Of a DNA stretch of 64,000 nucleotides, positions 18,817 to 31,064 are shown in pieces. The position numbers and the translations under genes were made by a program. Position 1 is the stretch's first letter, and each line of letters begins with the position of its first letter. The notes beneath the pieces were generated by a model. The model searched no databases and was not told the origin of the DNA. It was given only the letters and a program-made list of their open reading frames with translations. The stretch is from positions 1,550,001 through 1,614,000 of the forward strand of contig JABMLP010000008.1 in NCBI GenBank assembly GCA_013176395.1, given 5' to 3'. Source of the stretch: Venturia oleaginea. Taxonomy: Eukaryota; Ascomycota; Dothideomycetes; Venturiales; Venturiaceae.

Positions 18817-20718
18817 CTACCGAAGGACAAACACCTTGAGTCGAGGCTCTTCTACAGGCTTTTGGAGCCAGCCCACAACTCCATCGACATAGCAGTCGCC
18901 AATCAAGATACCATACTGTACATCCAAGCCTTTAGCGGAAATAAAATCCGTGCGACCAATATCAAGCACCTCTTTCTCCTTGCTTGAAAAAGCCTCACGA
19001 ATCTCGAGATCAAGGCCAGGCTCCCCATGATCTTCAGTCGCCCTGATAATCATAGCAGTGACGGGTGGTTTCCCAGTAAGGTAAACGACACGATCACCAG
19101 CCTGAGTGCATCTGGGCGCAACACCGATCCTACCAGACACCGTGAAAATGAGTTTCCTCCCTGTGAGAACGTTTGAGATTGGGTTGGGAAGTAAATACGC
19201 AGACAGCATCCCTTCAATCCCGTCACTATCACCACCGACCATGATGAATCCCTGCGTGGCTCGATGTCGTAGCCACTTTTCAAATCGAACTACGAAGCGT
19301 TTGTGGCTGTCAAAGTCTCCTGTTTCCGCCGATAATGTTGGCAACTCGTTCGTCATTATAGCGATCCATTCTTCGGCTAGCTTGAGAGCGAGTTCCTCAT
19401 GATCTACTTCTCTTCCTTTCAAGCTGATATGTCGATGCCGTCCTTTCTCATCGCCAGACCACCAGACGCCACCTGTTTCTATGTAGAGTTGCCGCAGCAT
19501 GTCCACTGCAGTTTGATAAACGGTCCTATCACAAGGTGACAACTCAGTCGGATTTGGGAAGGTGAGACTGATATCTTTTACAACATCAACCTCGTAACCG
19601 ATAGAGGCGAGAGTCCACGGGTCGCCCGCCCACACATAGTGGTCTTTTGCTGTTAGCCTGCGGTGGCCGTTGGCGAGATTGTCTCGAAACATAGGCTCAA
19701 GGCCAGGCCCGCGAATGCTCCAATCAGGTGCCCACGAGGCAAGGCCTTTGCGCCGAGAATCCAGCTCCATGTTATCGATGTGCTGGAAGAAAATCTCAGG
19801 TCCATACGGTTCCACGTGGTCGAGGAGATATCTCGCAACATTCTCGTAGATAGTCTCACAAGACTTGTTGTAATCAACCTGCACGTACTCTTCGAACTTC
19901 TCAAGATCAGACGCCGTGCTCATGTGCGCAAAGATCATATCTCTCGCATCAGTAGCACCTAGTCCCCTCCTGGAGAGTAAAAGATTGAAAAGCGTGTTTG
20001 ACTTCGTCCCTCTCGTTGAATCCATATCTTTCAATACCATTCTCCGCACCGCGCTATCACCCTGTCGACTCGCCGCACTCGGATTCAGCAAAATAGAACA
20101 CACATCCACCCACCTAGCTCTTAACCCGCCAATCTGCACCCACGGATCACCACTGAGCACCAACTCCTGAAAAACCCACACTCGACTAAACCACGCCACC
20201 TTCAAAATCTCATCGCCAGCCATCTCAGCCTGAAGCCAACTAAACCCACCCCTCACAAACCCACCCGTATTCGACGGCGCAATAGAAAGTACAACAGCGC
20301 CCTCACCACTTGCCGGCCCGAGATAAACAACAGTATGCTGCGCCGTAGAATAAACTCTAGCAAACAATCCAATCTGCACCGCTTTCTCATCGTTATCGGT
20401 TTGGTTGATACAAATAGCATCGGCCCAAATACGTACAACACGAGATACATCACGGATATCACGGAGCGCAGAGGCAAGAGTAGCAGTTATATCCATAAAG
20501 ACACCATCGATGAAGATGTCACCCCGTTCGGCGGCATTGCCCCACACATAGGAGAGAGCGGTGTAATGGTCGATAATGTCGCGGTCGCATTGCGAGAGCG
20601 TTGTGTGTAGGAGCTTGCATTGGAGCGGTGTCTCACGAGAAACGGACGGTTGGAGAAGAAGGATGCGGAATGAGTCTGGTTCGGGAAGAGGATTGTACTT
20701 GAAGGTTGATGAAGTCAT
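18817..20718 (-). CDS. HET-domain heterokaryon-incompatibility protein
   Basis: 633 residues from the ATG at 20718 (MTSSTFKYNPLP); an in-frame ATG 29 codons upstream is less likely. The HET domain spans roughly residues 50-190. It contains YTALSYVWGN, the beta-strand IFIDG, TLASALRDIRD, the core IWADAICINQTDNDEKAVQI and ARVYSTAQHTVVYLG, then WFSRVWVFQELVLSG. The C-terminal part has FAHMSTASD, an Asp/Trp-rich middle (LASWAPDWS) and the usual HET tail DRVVYLTGKPP...YGILIGDCYVDGV. Known: such proteins control vegetative incompatibility and cell death on hyphal fusion. The gene is a single exon, intact, about 350 bp upstream of the ABC transporter's 3' end and not obviously co-regulated with it. 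The allele-recognition partner cannot be inferred. Confidence 0.9.
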   Translation of the reverse strand: MTSSTFKYNPLPEPDSFRILLLQPSVSRETPLQCKLLHTTLSQCDRDIIDHYTALSYVWGNAAERGDIFIDGVFMDITATLASALRDIRDVSRVVRIWADAICINQTDNDEKAVQIGLFARVYSTAQHTVVYLGPASGEGAVVLSIAPSNTGGFVRGGFSWLQAEMAGDEILKVAWFSRVWVFQELVLSGDPWVQIGGLRARWVDVCSILLNPSAASRQGDSAVRRMVLKDMDSTRGTKSNTLFNLLLSRRGLGATDARDMIFAHMSTASDLEKFEEYVQVDYNKSCETIYENVARYLLDHVEPYGPEIFFQHIDNMELDSRRKGLASWAPDWSIRGPGLEPMFRDNLANGHRRLTAKDHYVWAGDPWTLASIGYEVDVVKDISLTFPNPTELSPCDRTVYQTAVDMLRQLYIETGGVWWSGDEKGRHRHISLKGREVDHEELALKLAEEWIAIMTNELPTLSAETGDFDSHKRFVVRFEKWLRHRATQGFIMVGGDSDGIEGMLSAYLLPNPISNVLTGRKLIFTVSGRIGVAPRCTQAGDRVVYLTGKPPVTAMIIRATEDHGEPGLDLEIREAFSSKEKEVLDIGRTDFISAKGLDVQYGILIGDCYVDGVVGWLQKPVEEPRLKVFVLR

Positions 20719-21072
20719 TGTTGATGGTTGAAGAGTAGGAGATTGAGTTTTGGAAGAGACCCCTCTTTGTGCCGGTATCGGATGGGTAAGCCTATCAGAT
20801 ATCATATCCCTATCGACTGCATCTTTCTGATTTCTCCCACGCCTACAGGCATTATAATGGTAGTTTTGTACTCCAGTTCAATTAAATCAAGATAGATATT
20901 GATAAATTCTGGGAATTCTCAGAATCGAAGTCAATCGTGAGTCACATTACAACCCAATAATCACCAAGAATTTTATATACCCGGAGCTCTATGTATCCAA
21001 AGATTGCAAAATCATCCATAACCCCTTTTCACCCAGTCCATAATCAATCATCCCTGCTCATAGAAAAGTGCC
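20719..21072. other. Intergenic between HET and ABC transporter
   Basis: Upstream region of the HET gene joined to the 3' flank of the transporter. A/T-rich, no gene seen. Confidence 0.5.
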
Positions 21073-24000
21073 CTACTCCCCTCCTCCCAAAGCCTCCCTA
21101 ACAATTCCCTCCCCAACCTCGCCTGCAGGACCCGCCCTCACAACCTTCGCCTTATCCAAAACAACCGCATAATCCGCCCCCTTCACCGCCTCAACACGAT
21201 GCGCAATCATCAAAACAGTAGCCACGCCCATTTCCTCTCTCAAAACCTGTTGAATTTCCATACTTGACTCGCTGTCGATACTCGCCGTCGCCTCATCAAG
21301 GATAACAACCGGACTTCTCCTCAACACTGCTCGCGTAAGACCAATGAGTTGACGTTGACCTTGGGATAGATTGCGACCACCTGCTTCAATTGGCGTATCG
21401 AGGGTCCAGGCGTGACGGTGGCAGATTCGTTCTAGTGCTACTGTGCACTCGGCGTCGCTGTAGGAGGATGTTGGATCGAGATTTAATCGGATTGTACCGG
21501 AGAAGAGAACGGGATCTTGTGCTACGAAAGTTATGCGTTCTCTTAGAGCTTTGGTGGAGACGGTTGAGATGTCAATGTTATCGATGAGTATTTTTCCGCT
21601 TTCTGGTCGAACGACTGCAAGTAGCGAAATGGCGAGAGTCGATTTGCCACTTCCTGTACGTCCAACAATTGCAGTGGTTGAGCCACCCGGGATGTGGAGG
21701 GATATGTTTGTTAGGGAAGGATCGAGAGTTGGTGCGTAACGTATGGTGACATCTTCGAAGACGATTTGGCTGCCAAAAATGGGCCAGGAGGCTGGTGGGT
21801 CGACTGTACCGGTTTCCTCTTGCTCCACGTGGAGGAGTTCGTCTACGCGCTCGACAGAGACAAAGTCCATTTGTAGTTGTCCGTAACGGCGACAGAGGTA
21901 GCGGGTGGCAGAGACATAATTCCCAGCAGCGACAAGGACGAAAGCTGTGAGACCAGGAGACACATTTGTATACAGCGCGAGAACCTTCAAGACGAATGAA
22001 GACAAGGCGGCTAGGAAGTCGTATCGGAACATCAACCAGTTTTGGGTCGACCAGTAAAAGTGATCCATGCCTTGGAACTTGTCGACAGTTGTAATGACTT
22101 GATCCTGAAAGCTGTGCTCGGCTTGGAACGCACGAATCGTTGTCAGGCCATGCAATAACTCGCCAAAATTCGACATGAGAGGGCTTAGCGACACCATCTC
22201 GAGCCTACGCAGACTTTGCGACGTGGGCAAGAATTGGAAGAAGATCCAGACGAAAATGCCACTGACCAGGAATGCGAAGACAAGGAATGCTGGAGTGACA
22301 GTTGCAATGATGAAGACAGAAGCACACCAAGTAATCAGATTATAGGCAATGCCCATGAACGAGGTGGCGATGTTGCCATCGACAGTCCCGATATCCGATG
22401 TCAATCGGTTCATCAAACGGCCCACTGGAGTAATGTCGTAGAAACGGAAGGTGGCACGACTGACTGCTAGCATAGCTTCAGCAAAAAGCGTTTTGCCGGC
22501 ACAATACATGATTGCGAGCTGTACGAGAGATACGGCGAGAAGCATCACTGATTGAAGAACTGCGATAACGAGGAAGGCTACCAGCCATGGGCGAACGTCA
22601 TCAGCTGGTGATGGGAAGTCGGCGATTGGATTTTTCCAGGAGAACTTGTTGATTGAGAAATTCTGCGTGCTGGGGAAAGATCGACTGGAGAACATGTCAC
22701 CGGCCCGGTCAAAGAGGATAAAGCTCAGCGACTTCTCATTGTAACCCTCACCCCACGATTTGAGAAACCAAGACTGAGCAATGCTGAGGGATCGATGGCA
22801 GGCCAACGCGACGACCAGCAATGCCCACCAAGTGAGACCTCCGGACTTGATGTACTTCCAGTAGACTCTGGCTTGGACGCCCCATTCGGCTCGATGTTCT
22901 TCGTCCATGAATTTGTCTGGAGTAGAAATCCCACTCTTTCCATTGGCAGTGATCTCAACATCGGTTGTAATCGGTACTTTGGCGTCGATTCCGTTCGCAA
23001 ACCCGTTCTCCGACAGGACGTCGGAATTAAGCACAGTCGCTGATCCGTCCGTAATGGCGATGACTTGGTTCGCCAGATGAGAGACGAGATCCGTACGATG
23101 GGTGACCAAGATAACAGTCTTCTTTTCCATCAAAGGTCCTTTGAAGCATTTCCGTACAATGCTTTTTCCCGTTTGAAAGTCGAGAGCGGACAAAGGGTCG
23201 TCAAGAATCACAATATTAGATCTGCTGTATACTGCTCGCGCTAGGGCCACTCGAGCCTTTTGTCCTCCAGACAGACCAATGCCATTCTCGCCGATGAAAG
23301 AGAGATCACCGTGTTTGAACTCCGCCAGATCCGGGAGAAGCTCACAACACTCGAGGACCTGAGAGTAACGGTCTTCGTCGAATGGTGAAGAGAAGAGGAT
23401 ATTGTCGCGGATGCTCATGCTCTGAAGCCACGGCGATTGAGCACAATACCCAATCATCTCATCTGGGATTTTGACTTCGCCCTCGATCGTGTCAAGCTCG
23501 CCCAGCAGGGCCTGAAGCAAAGCCGATTTTCCTGCTCCAACTTTACCACAGATAACGTTGAAGCCGGGTGTGAAGCTGAGACTGATGTTGCGAAGAACAG
23601 GAGGAGCGGTGCCGATAGTGCCAGGCCATGCAAATGTGCAGTTGACCAATTCCAATGATGAGGGACCAATACTGGGGTCGGCAATTTTGGACTCCTTGTT
23701 CTCCTCGTTCATAAAATCTTCGATACGTCCTACAGAGATGTAGGCGTTGAGCAGAGTAGTGATGAGGCCTGGTATCTCGCGGAGACTGGATTCTAGCTTG
23801 CCAAAAAGTTGCAAGGCAGGGAAGATCACGTCGATGCTGAGGCGATGGCCGTACAAGAAAGTGTAAGCGTAGAGAGCAGCTACTGGGAAGAGACCCGAGG
23901 CAAGACTGTTAATAATAGTGATAGCTGTCTGGAAGAGCGTGGTGATGACCCGCATGTATAATTCGTGTTGTCGGGCCTCCATAATTTGCTTGAGCCAGTG

Positions 24001-25730
24001 GTTTTCCCACGAGTAGTAACGAAGATCTGCGCACAAAGTCAGAATATAATGCAGTCAGTAGAATTCGAAGCTGGTTGACACAGTAGTGAATAGAATAAAA
24101 GGAGCGAGACTCACGACGTAAAGACTCCACGAACGTCGAAGTAACATTCAACCGTTTGTCCGAGGCTGTGCGTCTCTTTCGTTCCCAACGTAGCAGTATC
24201 TTGGTGATCAACGCATTCACCGCCTGAGCAACGAGAATGGTAATGATGCCCACGAAGCATGAGGGCCCAAGTAGTATCCAAACCAAGACTACCCCGAAAA
24301 CGAGACCGAGTGGCTTTTCGACGAGTGTCTCAATTTCCCAAAATCTTTGGGCTATCTCGTAGACATCTCCACGTATGAGGTTGAGAACTTTACCCATGGA
24401 CGCTGGCTGCTTGGTCTCTAGCTTTGATTTCTCTGACTTGCTCCAGAATCTCTGGAAGAAGCCACAATATCGATGGTATCTGCTCTTCGATCCAGGTCGT
24501 CCGTTCGCTGCTTGAGCGGTTTCATCGGTGTCTTTCAACTCGCTGGCCTTTTTATTCGCCTTCTCGGTCTCTTCGTGACCAACAACGTTCTTCCGGGAAA
24601 GTGCTTTCTCGTAAACCATCATAGTCATCTCGCCTCGACTTCGTTCGTAACAGCGACGTCCATACCATAGAGTGAGAACTTCAGACTGCGCCTCGATGCC
24701 TTGGACCATAAGTCCTAGCAGAGAATATGTCAAGGCTACCCTCTTCGGAGAAAATGGATTTTCCATGGCTTTCAGGAGCTGTTGAAGAAGAATTGGCATG
24801 GCAAATTCTGTGGCATTTATTCAGCATCTATTCTCATTCGAGTGGTGATTGAACGTACCACAGATAGTTTCGACGGACGCTGTGCAAATGATGATCGCAG
24901 CATCAATACCATTTGCGCGAAGTAACTTTTTGACGACCGAGCCTTTCAGCTGACGGAAGGTTTCGTGCAGTCTCTTATGCTGAAATTCGAACCCGAGCGC
25001 CCAAACATCTTCTTCGTGGAGCTGCCGACCCTTGCCAATCGAGATTATGGGGCCCATCCATGACACACTGAGAAATTCCCATAGCCTCAAACTATCCTCG
25101 GGACTGCGCTGTTGGGACGTCGGGATCTCACCGGCTTTACTAATGTCTGATGAGGGCAGTGATGGATCTCTCAAAGGCATCATCAAAATGACCAGAATGG
25201 AGGCAATTGCTGCTGACATGGCCACCCATCCTGAGACGTTTTGAGCATCAACGACGAGAAGGAGATGGACTAGGAGCGCTGAGATGTAGAACAGCAGAAG
25301 AGAAGCGGGTGATGATGTTGGACGTCTGATAACATTCACTGCCGAGACTAGGAGCTGGAAGAAACGCTCAATATCTCGGACAAGTATAATCTTGGAAGGT
25401 CAAACATACCCATCCTACAAGAAGCAATATGACTGGAAGGCTGGAGGGATGTGGTATCAACTCCACCATCAATGCAGCAGAGGCAACGATTGAAAGTGTG
25501 ACTAGCGTGAGTATCCATTCCGAGAAGCCGTTTCTCTTGGGTTTTGGTAATTCGGGTAACTCTGGACGAAACTCGACAACGAAAGACTTTGTCCATTCAG
25601 GACGCCATGGAGCAAACAATGGTCGTAGAAGATAGGCCAGTCCAAGCAGCACTACGATGGTCACGGGAATGGCTGAGAAGTACGGCAAGGCGCACTTTGA
25701 GAAAGTCGCATTCTCAGAGTCCTGGACCAT
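21073..25730 (-). CDS. ABC transporter, ABCC (MRP-like) full transporter, 4 exons
   Basis: Exons 25730-25410, 25354-24859, 24807-24115 and 24026-21073, with introns of 55, 51 and 88 nt at GTATGT/CCAG, GTACGT/ACAG and GTGAGT/GCAG. The total of 1,487 residues is normal for a full ABCC protein. Order: N-terminal membrane segments, TMD1, NBD1 (Walker A GKVGAGKS, signature LSGGQKARVALARA, Walker B VILDDPLSALD), TMD2, NBD2 (GRTGSGKS, LSQGQRQLIGLTRA, VILDEATASID, IAHR). NBD1 has Asp instead of the catalytic Glu after Walker B while NBD2 keeps Glu, the usual ABCC asymmetry. It probably exports organic anions, drugs or secondary metabolites across the plasma or vacuolar membrane; substrate unknown. 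The ATG at 25730 (MVQDSENATF) has the better context; an in-frame ATG at 25880 is possible. Confidence 0.92.
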
Positions 25731-26170
25731 TTTAGTTCCTATACAATTTGCCGTTTCCGGTGGTCCGTAATTACTCACCCAGATGGGAAAGCAAGAGTTT
25801 GGCTTGTACGCGACGAGGTTATGCTGTCCACCACTGCTGTGTGAGTGGGCAAGGACATGCTGCAAATGATAGTCAGACATAATTGAAAGCCGACATTGAT
25901 GATGTAAAAGGGAAAGGAGAGGTCGAGTGTTCGACGCTCACTGCTGAGGAAGATGTTTGCTCGCTCAGACGCATGGTGGCGGATGCCTGGTGGTAATCGC
26001 TCGGGGGAGACATCGAACTCAATCTCACACACACCGCACCTACAGGTGCATTTGTCCCTGACCTGTCATTGAAGCAGAAATGCATCAGGCAGTCTGATGG
26101 CCCTTCTCTGCATCTGCATCTGCATGTCCATCCCTCCCTGATCGCGTCCTCGGGTCTATTCTATCCGGCC
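25731..26170. promoter_or_regulatory. Shared divergent promoter of ABC transporter and F-box-like gene
   Basis: 440 bp separate the two divergent start codons. Both upstream regions must lie here. I see no clear TATA box on either side and no palindrome that I would name. Confidence 0.4.
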
Positions 26171-27259
26171 ATGCAACGCGTCAACCTCTCCACCACGAAC
26201 CCAGCCCCAACAACAACAACAATGCCTCACCTTCCTACAGAGATCATCCTTCAGGTCATAGACAATCTGCTCGACTTTGGACACGCCAAACCCGTCGCCA
26301 TCAATGCCAGAGATGTCCGAACCCGCGTCCTCTGCTCGCTTCTCACTGTCTCACGGACCGTCCACTCCGTCGCAAAGCGCCATCTATGGACATCATGCAT
26401 GTACATCGACAGCCCACACCGACTCCATCTCCTCCTACGCTCCCTCAACCATCCACCTTTCTCCTTTGAACTAAAGCCTCTAGTCACTAACCTCTACCTT
26501 TCGCCCTACCATGGGAACATCGAGAACCCCCATACTGCCAAACTGATTCTCGACCTCTTTACCACTGTCGGGCCCACCTTGAAGCGCCTGGTCAGCAACA
26601 TACCACTTCGCAGTCTCTACCCCGAGGAGGACGCGAACCTGGTGCGGCCTGTCCTGCGTCGAGCCCACCTGCAACTCGTCAACCTGGAAGAATTCACTAG
26701 TGCTACTGATGAGCTTTTTTTGATCACGAAGCTCGAACACTGGAACAACGAGCCGGAGCCGGAGGTCTGGACACTATGGCCAAAGTTGCGGCGCCTGGCA
26801 TTATTCAACGCGGATGTCAACGAGAGGTGGGCTGACGCTGTCAAAAGCATGGAACATTTAGAGACACTGGCTTTGACACGCGCCGATGGGGTGGCACAGT
26901 TCCCATTGCCGCAGATGTTTGCTCAACGCGACAAATACCGCACACTCCGTGTCCTCATCATCAACGAGAGCATCTTTAATTTCGATGATGGCGTCAACAT
27001 GGGTCAGGGCAAAACATACGAGAGCAGCAACGGCGATCAGGTTGCTGTTTCTGATATGAGGGACTTCAAGGGCACCGTTGAACTCATCAAAGTGCCAGTT
27101 ACAAGCCATGGCTTTCTGGAGAGTTCTACCAAGGACATCCAAAGGAGAGTGCGGGATGCCGCTTTGGAAGACACTTTGTGGGCTGGAGAAGGTTGGTGGA
27201 CAGGCATTGACGCTGCCGTGAGATATCGCAAAAGAGCGAAGACTCGTTGGCTGAGTTGA
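26171..27259 (+). CDS. F-box-like fungal protein
   Basis: 362 residues from the ATG at 26171, or 345 from 26222 (MPHLPTEIILQV). The start LPTEIILQVIDNLL...RVLCSLLTVSRTVHSVAKRHLW has the F-box pattern: LPxEI, then Leu-rich helices, then a Trp. The rest is a leucine-rich, helix-like body of the kind found in lineage-specific fungal F-box proteins (LKPLVTNLYLSP, LWPKLRRLALFNADV, MEHLETLAL). Known: the F-box binds Skp1 and the C-terminal part recruits substrates for ubiquitination. No introns. It is divergent from the ABC transporter, and its 3' end is only 137 bp from retroposon copy B. Family assignment rests on the short N-terminal motif; target unknown. Confidence 0.65.
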   Translation: MQRVNLSTTNPAPTTTTMPHLPTEIILQVIDNLLDFGHAKPVAINARDVRTRVLCSLLTVSRTVHSVAKRHLWTSCMYIDSPHRLHLLLRSLNHPPFSFELKPLVTNLYLSPYHGNIENPHTAKLILDLFTTVGPTLKRLVSNIPLRSLYPEEDANLVRPVLRRAHLQLVNLEEFTSATDELFLITKLEHWNNEPEPEVWTLWPKLRRLALFNADVNERWADAVKSMEHLETLALTRADGVAQFPLPQMFAQRDKYRTLRVLIINESIFNFDDGVNMGQGKTYESSNGDQVAVSDMRDFKGTVELIKVPVTSHGFLESSTKDIQRRVRDAALEDTLWAGEGWWTGIDAAVRYRKRAKTRWLS

Positions 27260-27395
27260 GGTTAAAACTGGCGTTCGCAATCTTGACCCTCTCGAAAATC
27301 CACGAGTTGATCGCAGCGTTGTTGGATGCAAAGCGACAAATTGAGATATATGACCTGTTACGAGCCATGACTGTATTGCGAGGGCCCTAAGAAAC

Positions 27396-29004
27396 GATTG
27401 ATAGATTGATTGATTGATTTTATCCTACTCGGTTGCAGCCGCTTAATCAGGCAGCTATGTCCGGCTAGGAGGACTTCATCAGACAGCCGACACGTGATAG
27501 ATTATATAATCCACCGCGCCCCACTTCGCCCCGTTCACTGAAACAAGACCAGCTGTCCCCTCCGTCCTCCCTCTTTTCCCTTAACCAGTATCTCCAAATG
27601 CCCGCTGGCTCTTGTAGATACTGGTTATTCTGCTAGTATATCTGTGCTATGTAGACTCAAGAGGCAATGCCTCGTGTTTAGCTATCCTTCTACCTACAGT
27701 CTCCCTCTTATGCTCAGCTTTGTCTATCTGTTTCGCCTTATCCCTCAAGGCCAATGGGTTCCCTAAGTATGTTTCTGCTTGTGAAAGTTGCCTTGCACCA
27801 GATTCCTATGCGGCGGTGTATTTGGTTGTGTGATGCTGGAGACAATAGTAACCATCGTAGTCGTGATTTCGCTGCTTGGGTGTGATACTCCGGGTATGCC
27901 CGTGGACGAGGCGGTCTGGTAGCTGCCGTATTGTATGGCGCCGATCGTGCTATAGACCTGCCGTCTTATAGTCGGAGCCTACCTGCTGCTAGTCGCTCTC
28001 CCTACTTGTTATATCGCGCTCCTACTCTTGCCAATGCCATAACTGGGACGCAACAGTCTGGGGAGAGGCTAAAGGCTACGTCTGCTGGCTTGTAGGGAGG
28101 GGATTTGCCGCCAATAAGCTCCTTCTATACGTCCTTACTGCTTACTGTGTTGCGCACCTACTCTTGCCAATGCCATAACTGGGACGCAACATTTTGGGGA
28201 GAGGCTCAAGGCTCTGGACATCAGCTTGCAGCAGGACGGTTTGCGGAGACGATAGTAGATGAGGTTCTCTAGCAGCTGCCGTATCGTGTCGCACCGATTG
28301 TGTTGTAGACCTGTCGTCTTATAGTCGGAGCCTATCCTGCTGCTAGTCGCTCTCCCTGCTTGCTATATCGCGCACCTACTCTTGCCACTGCCATAACTGG
28401 GACGCAACAGTCTGGGGAGAGGCTCAAGGCTACGTCTGCTAGCTTACAGGGAGGGGATTTGCCGCCAATAGGCTCCTTCTATGCGTCCTTACTACTTACT
28501 GTGTCGCGCACCTACTCTTGCCAATGCCATAACTGGGAGGCAACAGTTTGGGGAGAGGCTCAAGGCTCTGGGCAACAGCTTGTAGCAGGACGGTTTGCCA
28601 AGACGTTGGGAGAGGTTGTCTAGTCGTTGCAGTGGTGTGTGGTGCCGATTGTTGCACACCGGGCGTCTGGTGTTTGAGTTGTGTTGAAGGTATTGCCGTT
28701 CTAGCGGTGACTCGTCGACTCGGAGCGTTGCAGTGTCATCTGGGGTGATGGACTAGCCGGAAGATAGTGACTAGATGGTTGCTGTTGTCTTTGGTGGACG
28801 CATCGTTCGTGTAGCTTGCTCATGTATTCGTCTGCTTGCTCTGCCGTGGCCGCGACGGCGACTCTAGAGGTATCTCATCGACGCTGAGGGACGCGCGATG
28901 GCCTCTAGAAGCCGGAGCGGCCACTGGCAGAGGTGTTTTGATGATCTTTAGATGATACTTCTGTAAATTCCAAAAATTGAGTTCTCGCTGTGTGTGCTGT
29001 TTTT
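27396..29004 (-). mobile_element. Retroposon copy B with (AATC)n tail, inverted relative to copy A
   Basis: Reverse complement of copy A over its whole length. The tail GATTGATTGATTTTATCC is at 27400-27425 and the 5' end GCTGTGTGTGCTGTTTT at about 28988-29004. It is about 140 bp longer than A because it has four copies (near 28023, 28157, 28374, 28511) rather than three of the internal motif containing TGCCATAACTGGGACGC. I could not find a flanking target duplication. Open frames inside (28360-28623 for example) read across the internal repeat and are not considered genes. Confidence 0.72.
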
Positions 29005-29670
29005 CACACTTCCCACACTGTGGGCAATGCCAAGTGCTGTGGGAACTGTGGAATATCACGTGACTCCTGCACGTACTATTCTCTCTTAGGACTGACCTGG
29101 TTGCACCAGTCCCCTCTTGTGCGCCCAACGGATTCCACTCCACATCAGTCCTAACAACAACTTCTTGTTATCCAACCATCCTCTGCAAGTCCCGTTGTCC
29201 CTGCTCTTCGGTCTTGAGGTGATCTGTAACAATTATCTCCATCTGCTGTCCCCATTCTGCAATATCCACGCGGATTTGGCAGCAGTCTCTGATCTACCGC
29301 ACCCTAGACTTAACTCTGTGCTTGCAATAGCGACACAGCGGATCTCAAAGCGATTTGAGTTTCCAAGTCCATAGCGATCGAACTGATTTTATTAAATTAG
29401 GCGACTAGGGAAACAAACAGACCATTCCGGAGAGTAGAGCGTCCTGAATCAGAAATTCGATTTCAAGTGCCATTACCGTGTCTGATATGACCAAAGTGGA
29501 TGGCTGAGCTGTAGTTATTTAGCTATTACCAATAGCCTTTCAAAGGGACCGTGCTCAGTCGTTTTGAGTTACAGACAGGGTGATCCCATCAAGATGCGAC
29601 AATCAAGGAAAGTTGAATTCGCCACATCCGCCCTCTTCGTGAACAAAGAAAGAAGTAATGTGAAAATTGC
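29005..29670. other. Intergenic, no gene recognised
   Basis: Nothing with family features. Contains a short inverted repeat CCACACTGTGGG at about 29016. Confidence 0.4.
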
Positions 29671-30400
29671 CTACGCTCTCTGAAACTCATGAATAGCGCT
29701 GAGCCAGAATATTTCCGTCCCGCCCATCAGTGCCTCCCTATCGAGCTCTCCCTCATCAGTCAACAGAGCACGGGCACCTTTCGCCCCAGTATCCATAGCG
29801 AAATACGGCGTCTTGCCATGATATGCTACCAGATTACCATCGTCCTGCATGATCAATCGAGAATCTGGGTAGCTGGGGTCATGCTCAAAAGCCGTCCACG
29901 TACCTAAGCCATTACTTCTCTTGATCTTGATCTGTCCTATCCCTTTGCACAACTCCAAGCTCACCCATCCATTGAGTGAGAGACATGTCCCGGGAAGTAG
30001 TCATTCACTTACTATCAGATCTCCTCTGCCCAAGAACCGTGGAAGGCTGAGTCTCAAACCACTGGTGCTTGTCGATGGGATGGTCATCATGTATCATGGT
30101 TACCACGCACTCGCCCTAGTTTGGCTTGTAGTCATCCGCGAAGTAGTCACCGTATAGTTTTTCAACAGTGGGCCCTTCGTACATTCCGTCAGAGGTATCC
30201 CATTCCTAGCCGTAGCTGCATACTAAATATTTCTTGCCGTTGTAATCGCCAGTATTAGCTCTCCATTGCAGACGAAGCCGGTCGTTTGCCAGTGGTTCCA
30301 GTCTCAAAGACACCATTAGGCTCGCAATCCCACACTCCAACATGTTGAGCAGGAACATTGTGGCTGCTCAACAGGGTCTCCAGTCATCGCTAATAAAACT
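29671..30400 (-). pseudogene. Decayed gene with B-lectin (mannose-binding) motif
   Basis: The downstream part (29671-29964) contains QDDGNLVAY, an exact QxDxNxVxY mannose-binding motif of bulb-type lectins, inside SRLIMQDDGNLVAYHGKT. Upstream, still on the minus strand, coherent peptide stretches are spread over different frames: VGVWDCEPNGVFETGTTGKR, NTGDYNGKKYLVCSYG, then EWDTSDGMYEGPTVEKLYGDY and GECVVTMIHDDHPIDKHQWF. In-frame TAG codons interrupt the last stretch twice, as expected from C-to-T changes of CAG. Known: fungal B-lectin domains bind mannose-type glycans. I take this to be a dead secreted or cytosolic lectin gene; limits are approximate. Confidence 0.6.
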
Positions 30401-31064
30401 TGACATGACATTGGATGGATGAGCTATCGATGATACAGTACGTATAGTCATTCGATGTCTTCATTTTAGTATGAATGACATCCCTAAAATGCAAATATTG
30501 GGGTGGTTCTTACCCCTATAAGAGCCACGCACAGCGCCTATTCATCAGAATGATAAAGGTGAAGCCTAAAGATGCCCGATGAGGCAATGATATCAAGTCA
30601 TCGCCCTGCTAAGTATCCGATTTTCCGATGACTGGAGGGCCTGCTGCTCAATAATTTGAACGATGTGCCGGACCGAAGCTGGAAGGTGTATTTGGTGCTC
30701 AAATCCACCTCACTAAGTCGATCCTTGCCACGAACAGGCTCAAGACGCCAAACTTTTCCAGCCCGGCCTGGCGTTGTAAGGTTAGAAACCCGTTTCCCAT
30801 GTTCCGTCATAGCGAAATCATGTCTCAGCGAAAAGCAACACCGGCAACGATAGTGGCGCCTCCCCGAGAATGTCTATTGCCAATATTTGCAATCATTTTC
30901 ATAATTGTCTTATGTATTATTCCGCTTGCTGGTTCATATTCTTCTGGATTTTTTTAATGGGATGGCCTCCCCCTAAGAATGGCACGTCTTTTGTCTCGGA
31001 ATGCTCAGTTCAAGAGAAACATGCCTTAAAACGCAGAGTCAGTCAGTCTCCTTAACTCGATTCA
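30401..31064. other. Intergenic, no gene recognised
   Basis: No supported feature. Confidence 0.4.

Noticed and set aside
28360..28748. Reading frames with LLYRAPTLA / AITGTQQSGERL inside the retroposon
   Set aside because: They repeat with the DNA monomer and change frame between monomers, so they reflect the repeat and not a protein.
27380..29010. Target-site duplication for retroposon copy B
   Set aside because: Flanks TATCAATCGTTTC and GGAAGTGTGA share no direct repeat longer than chance.
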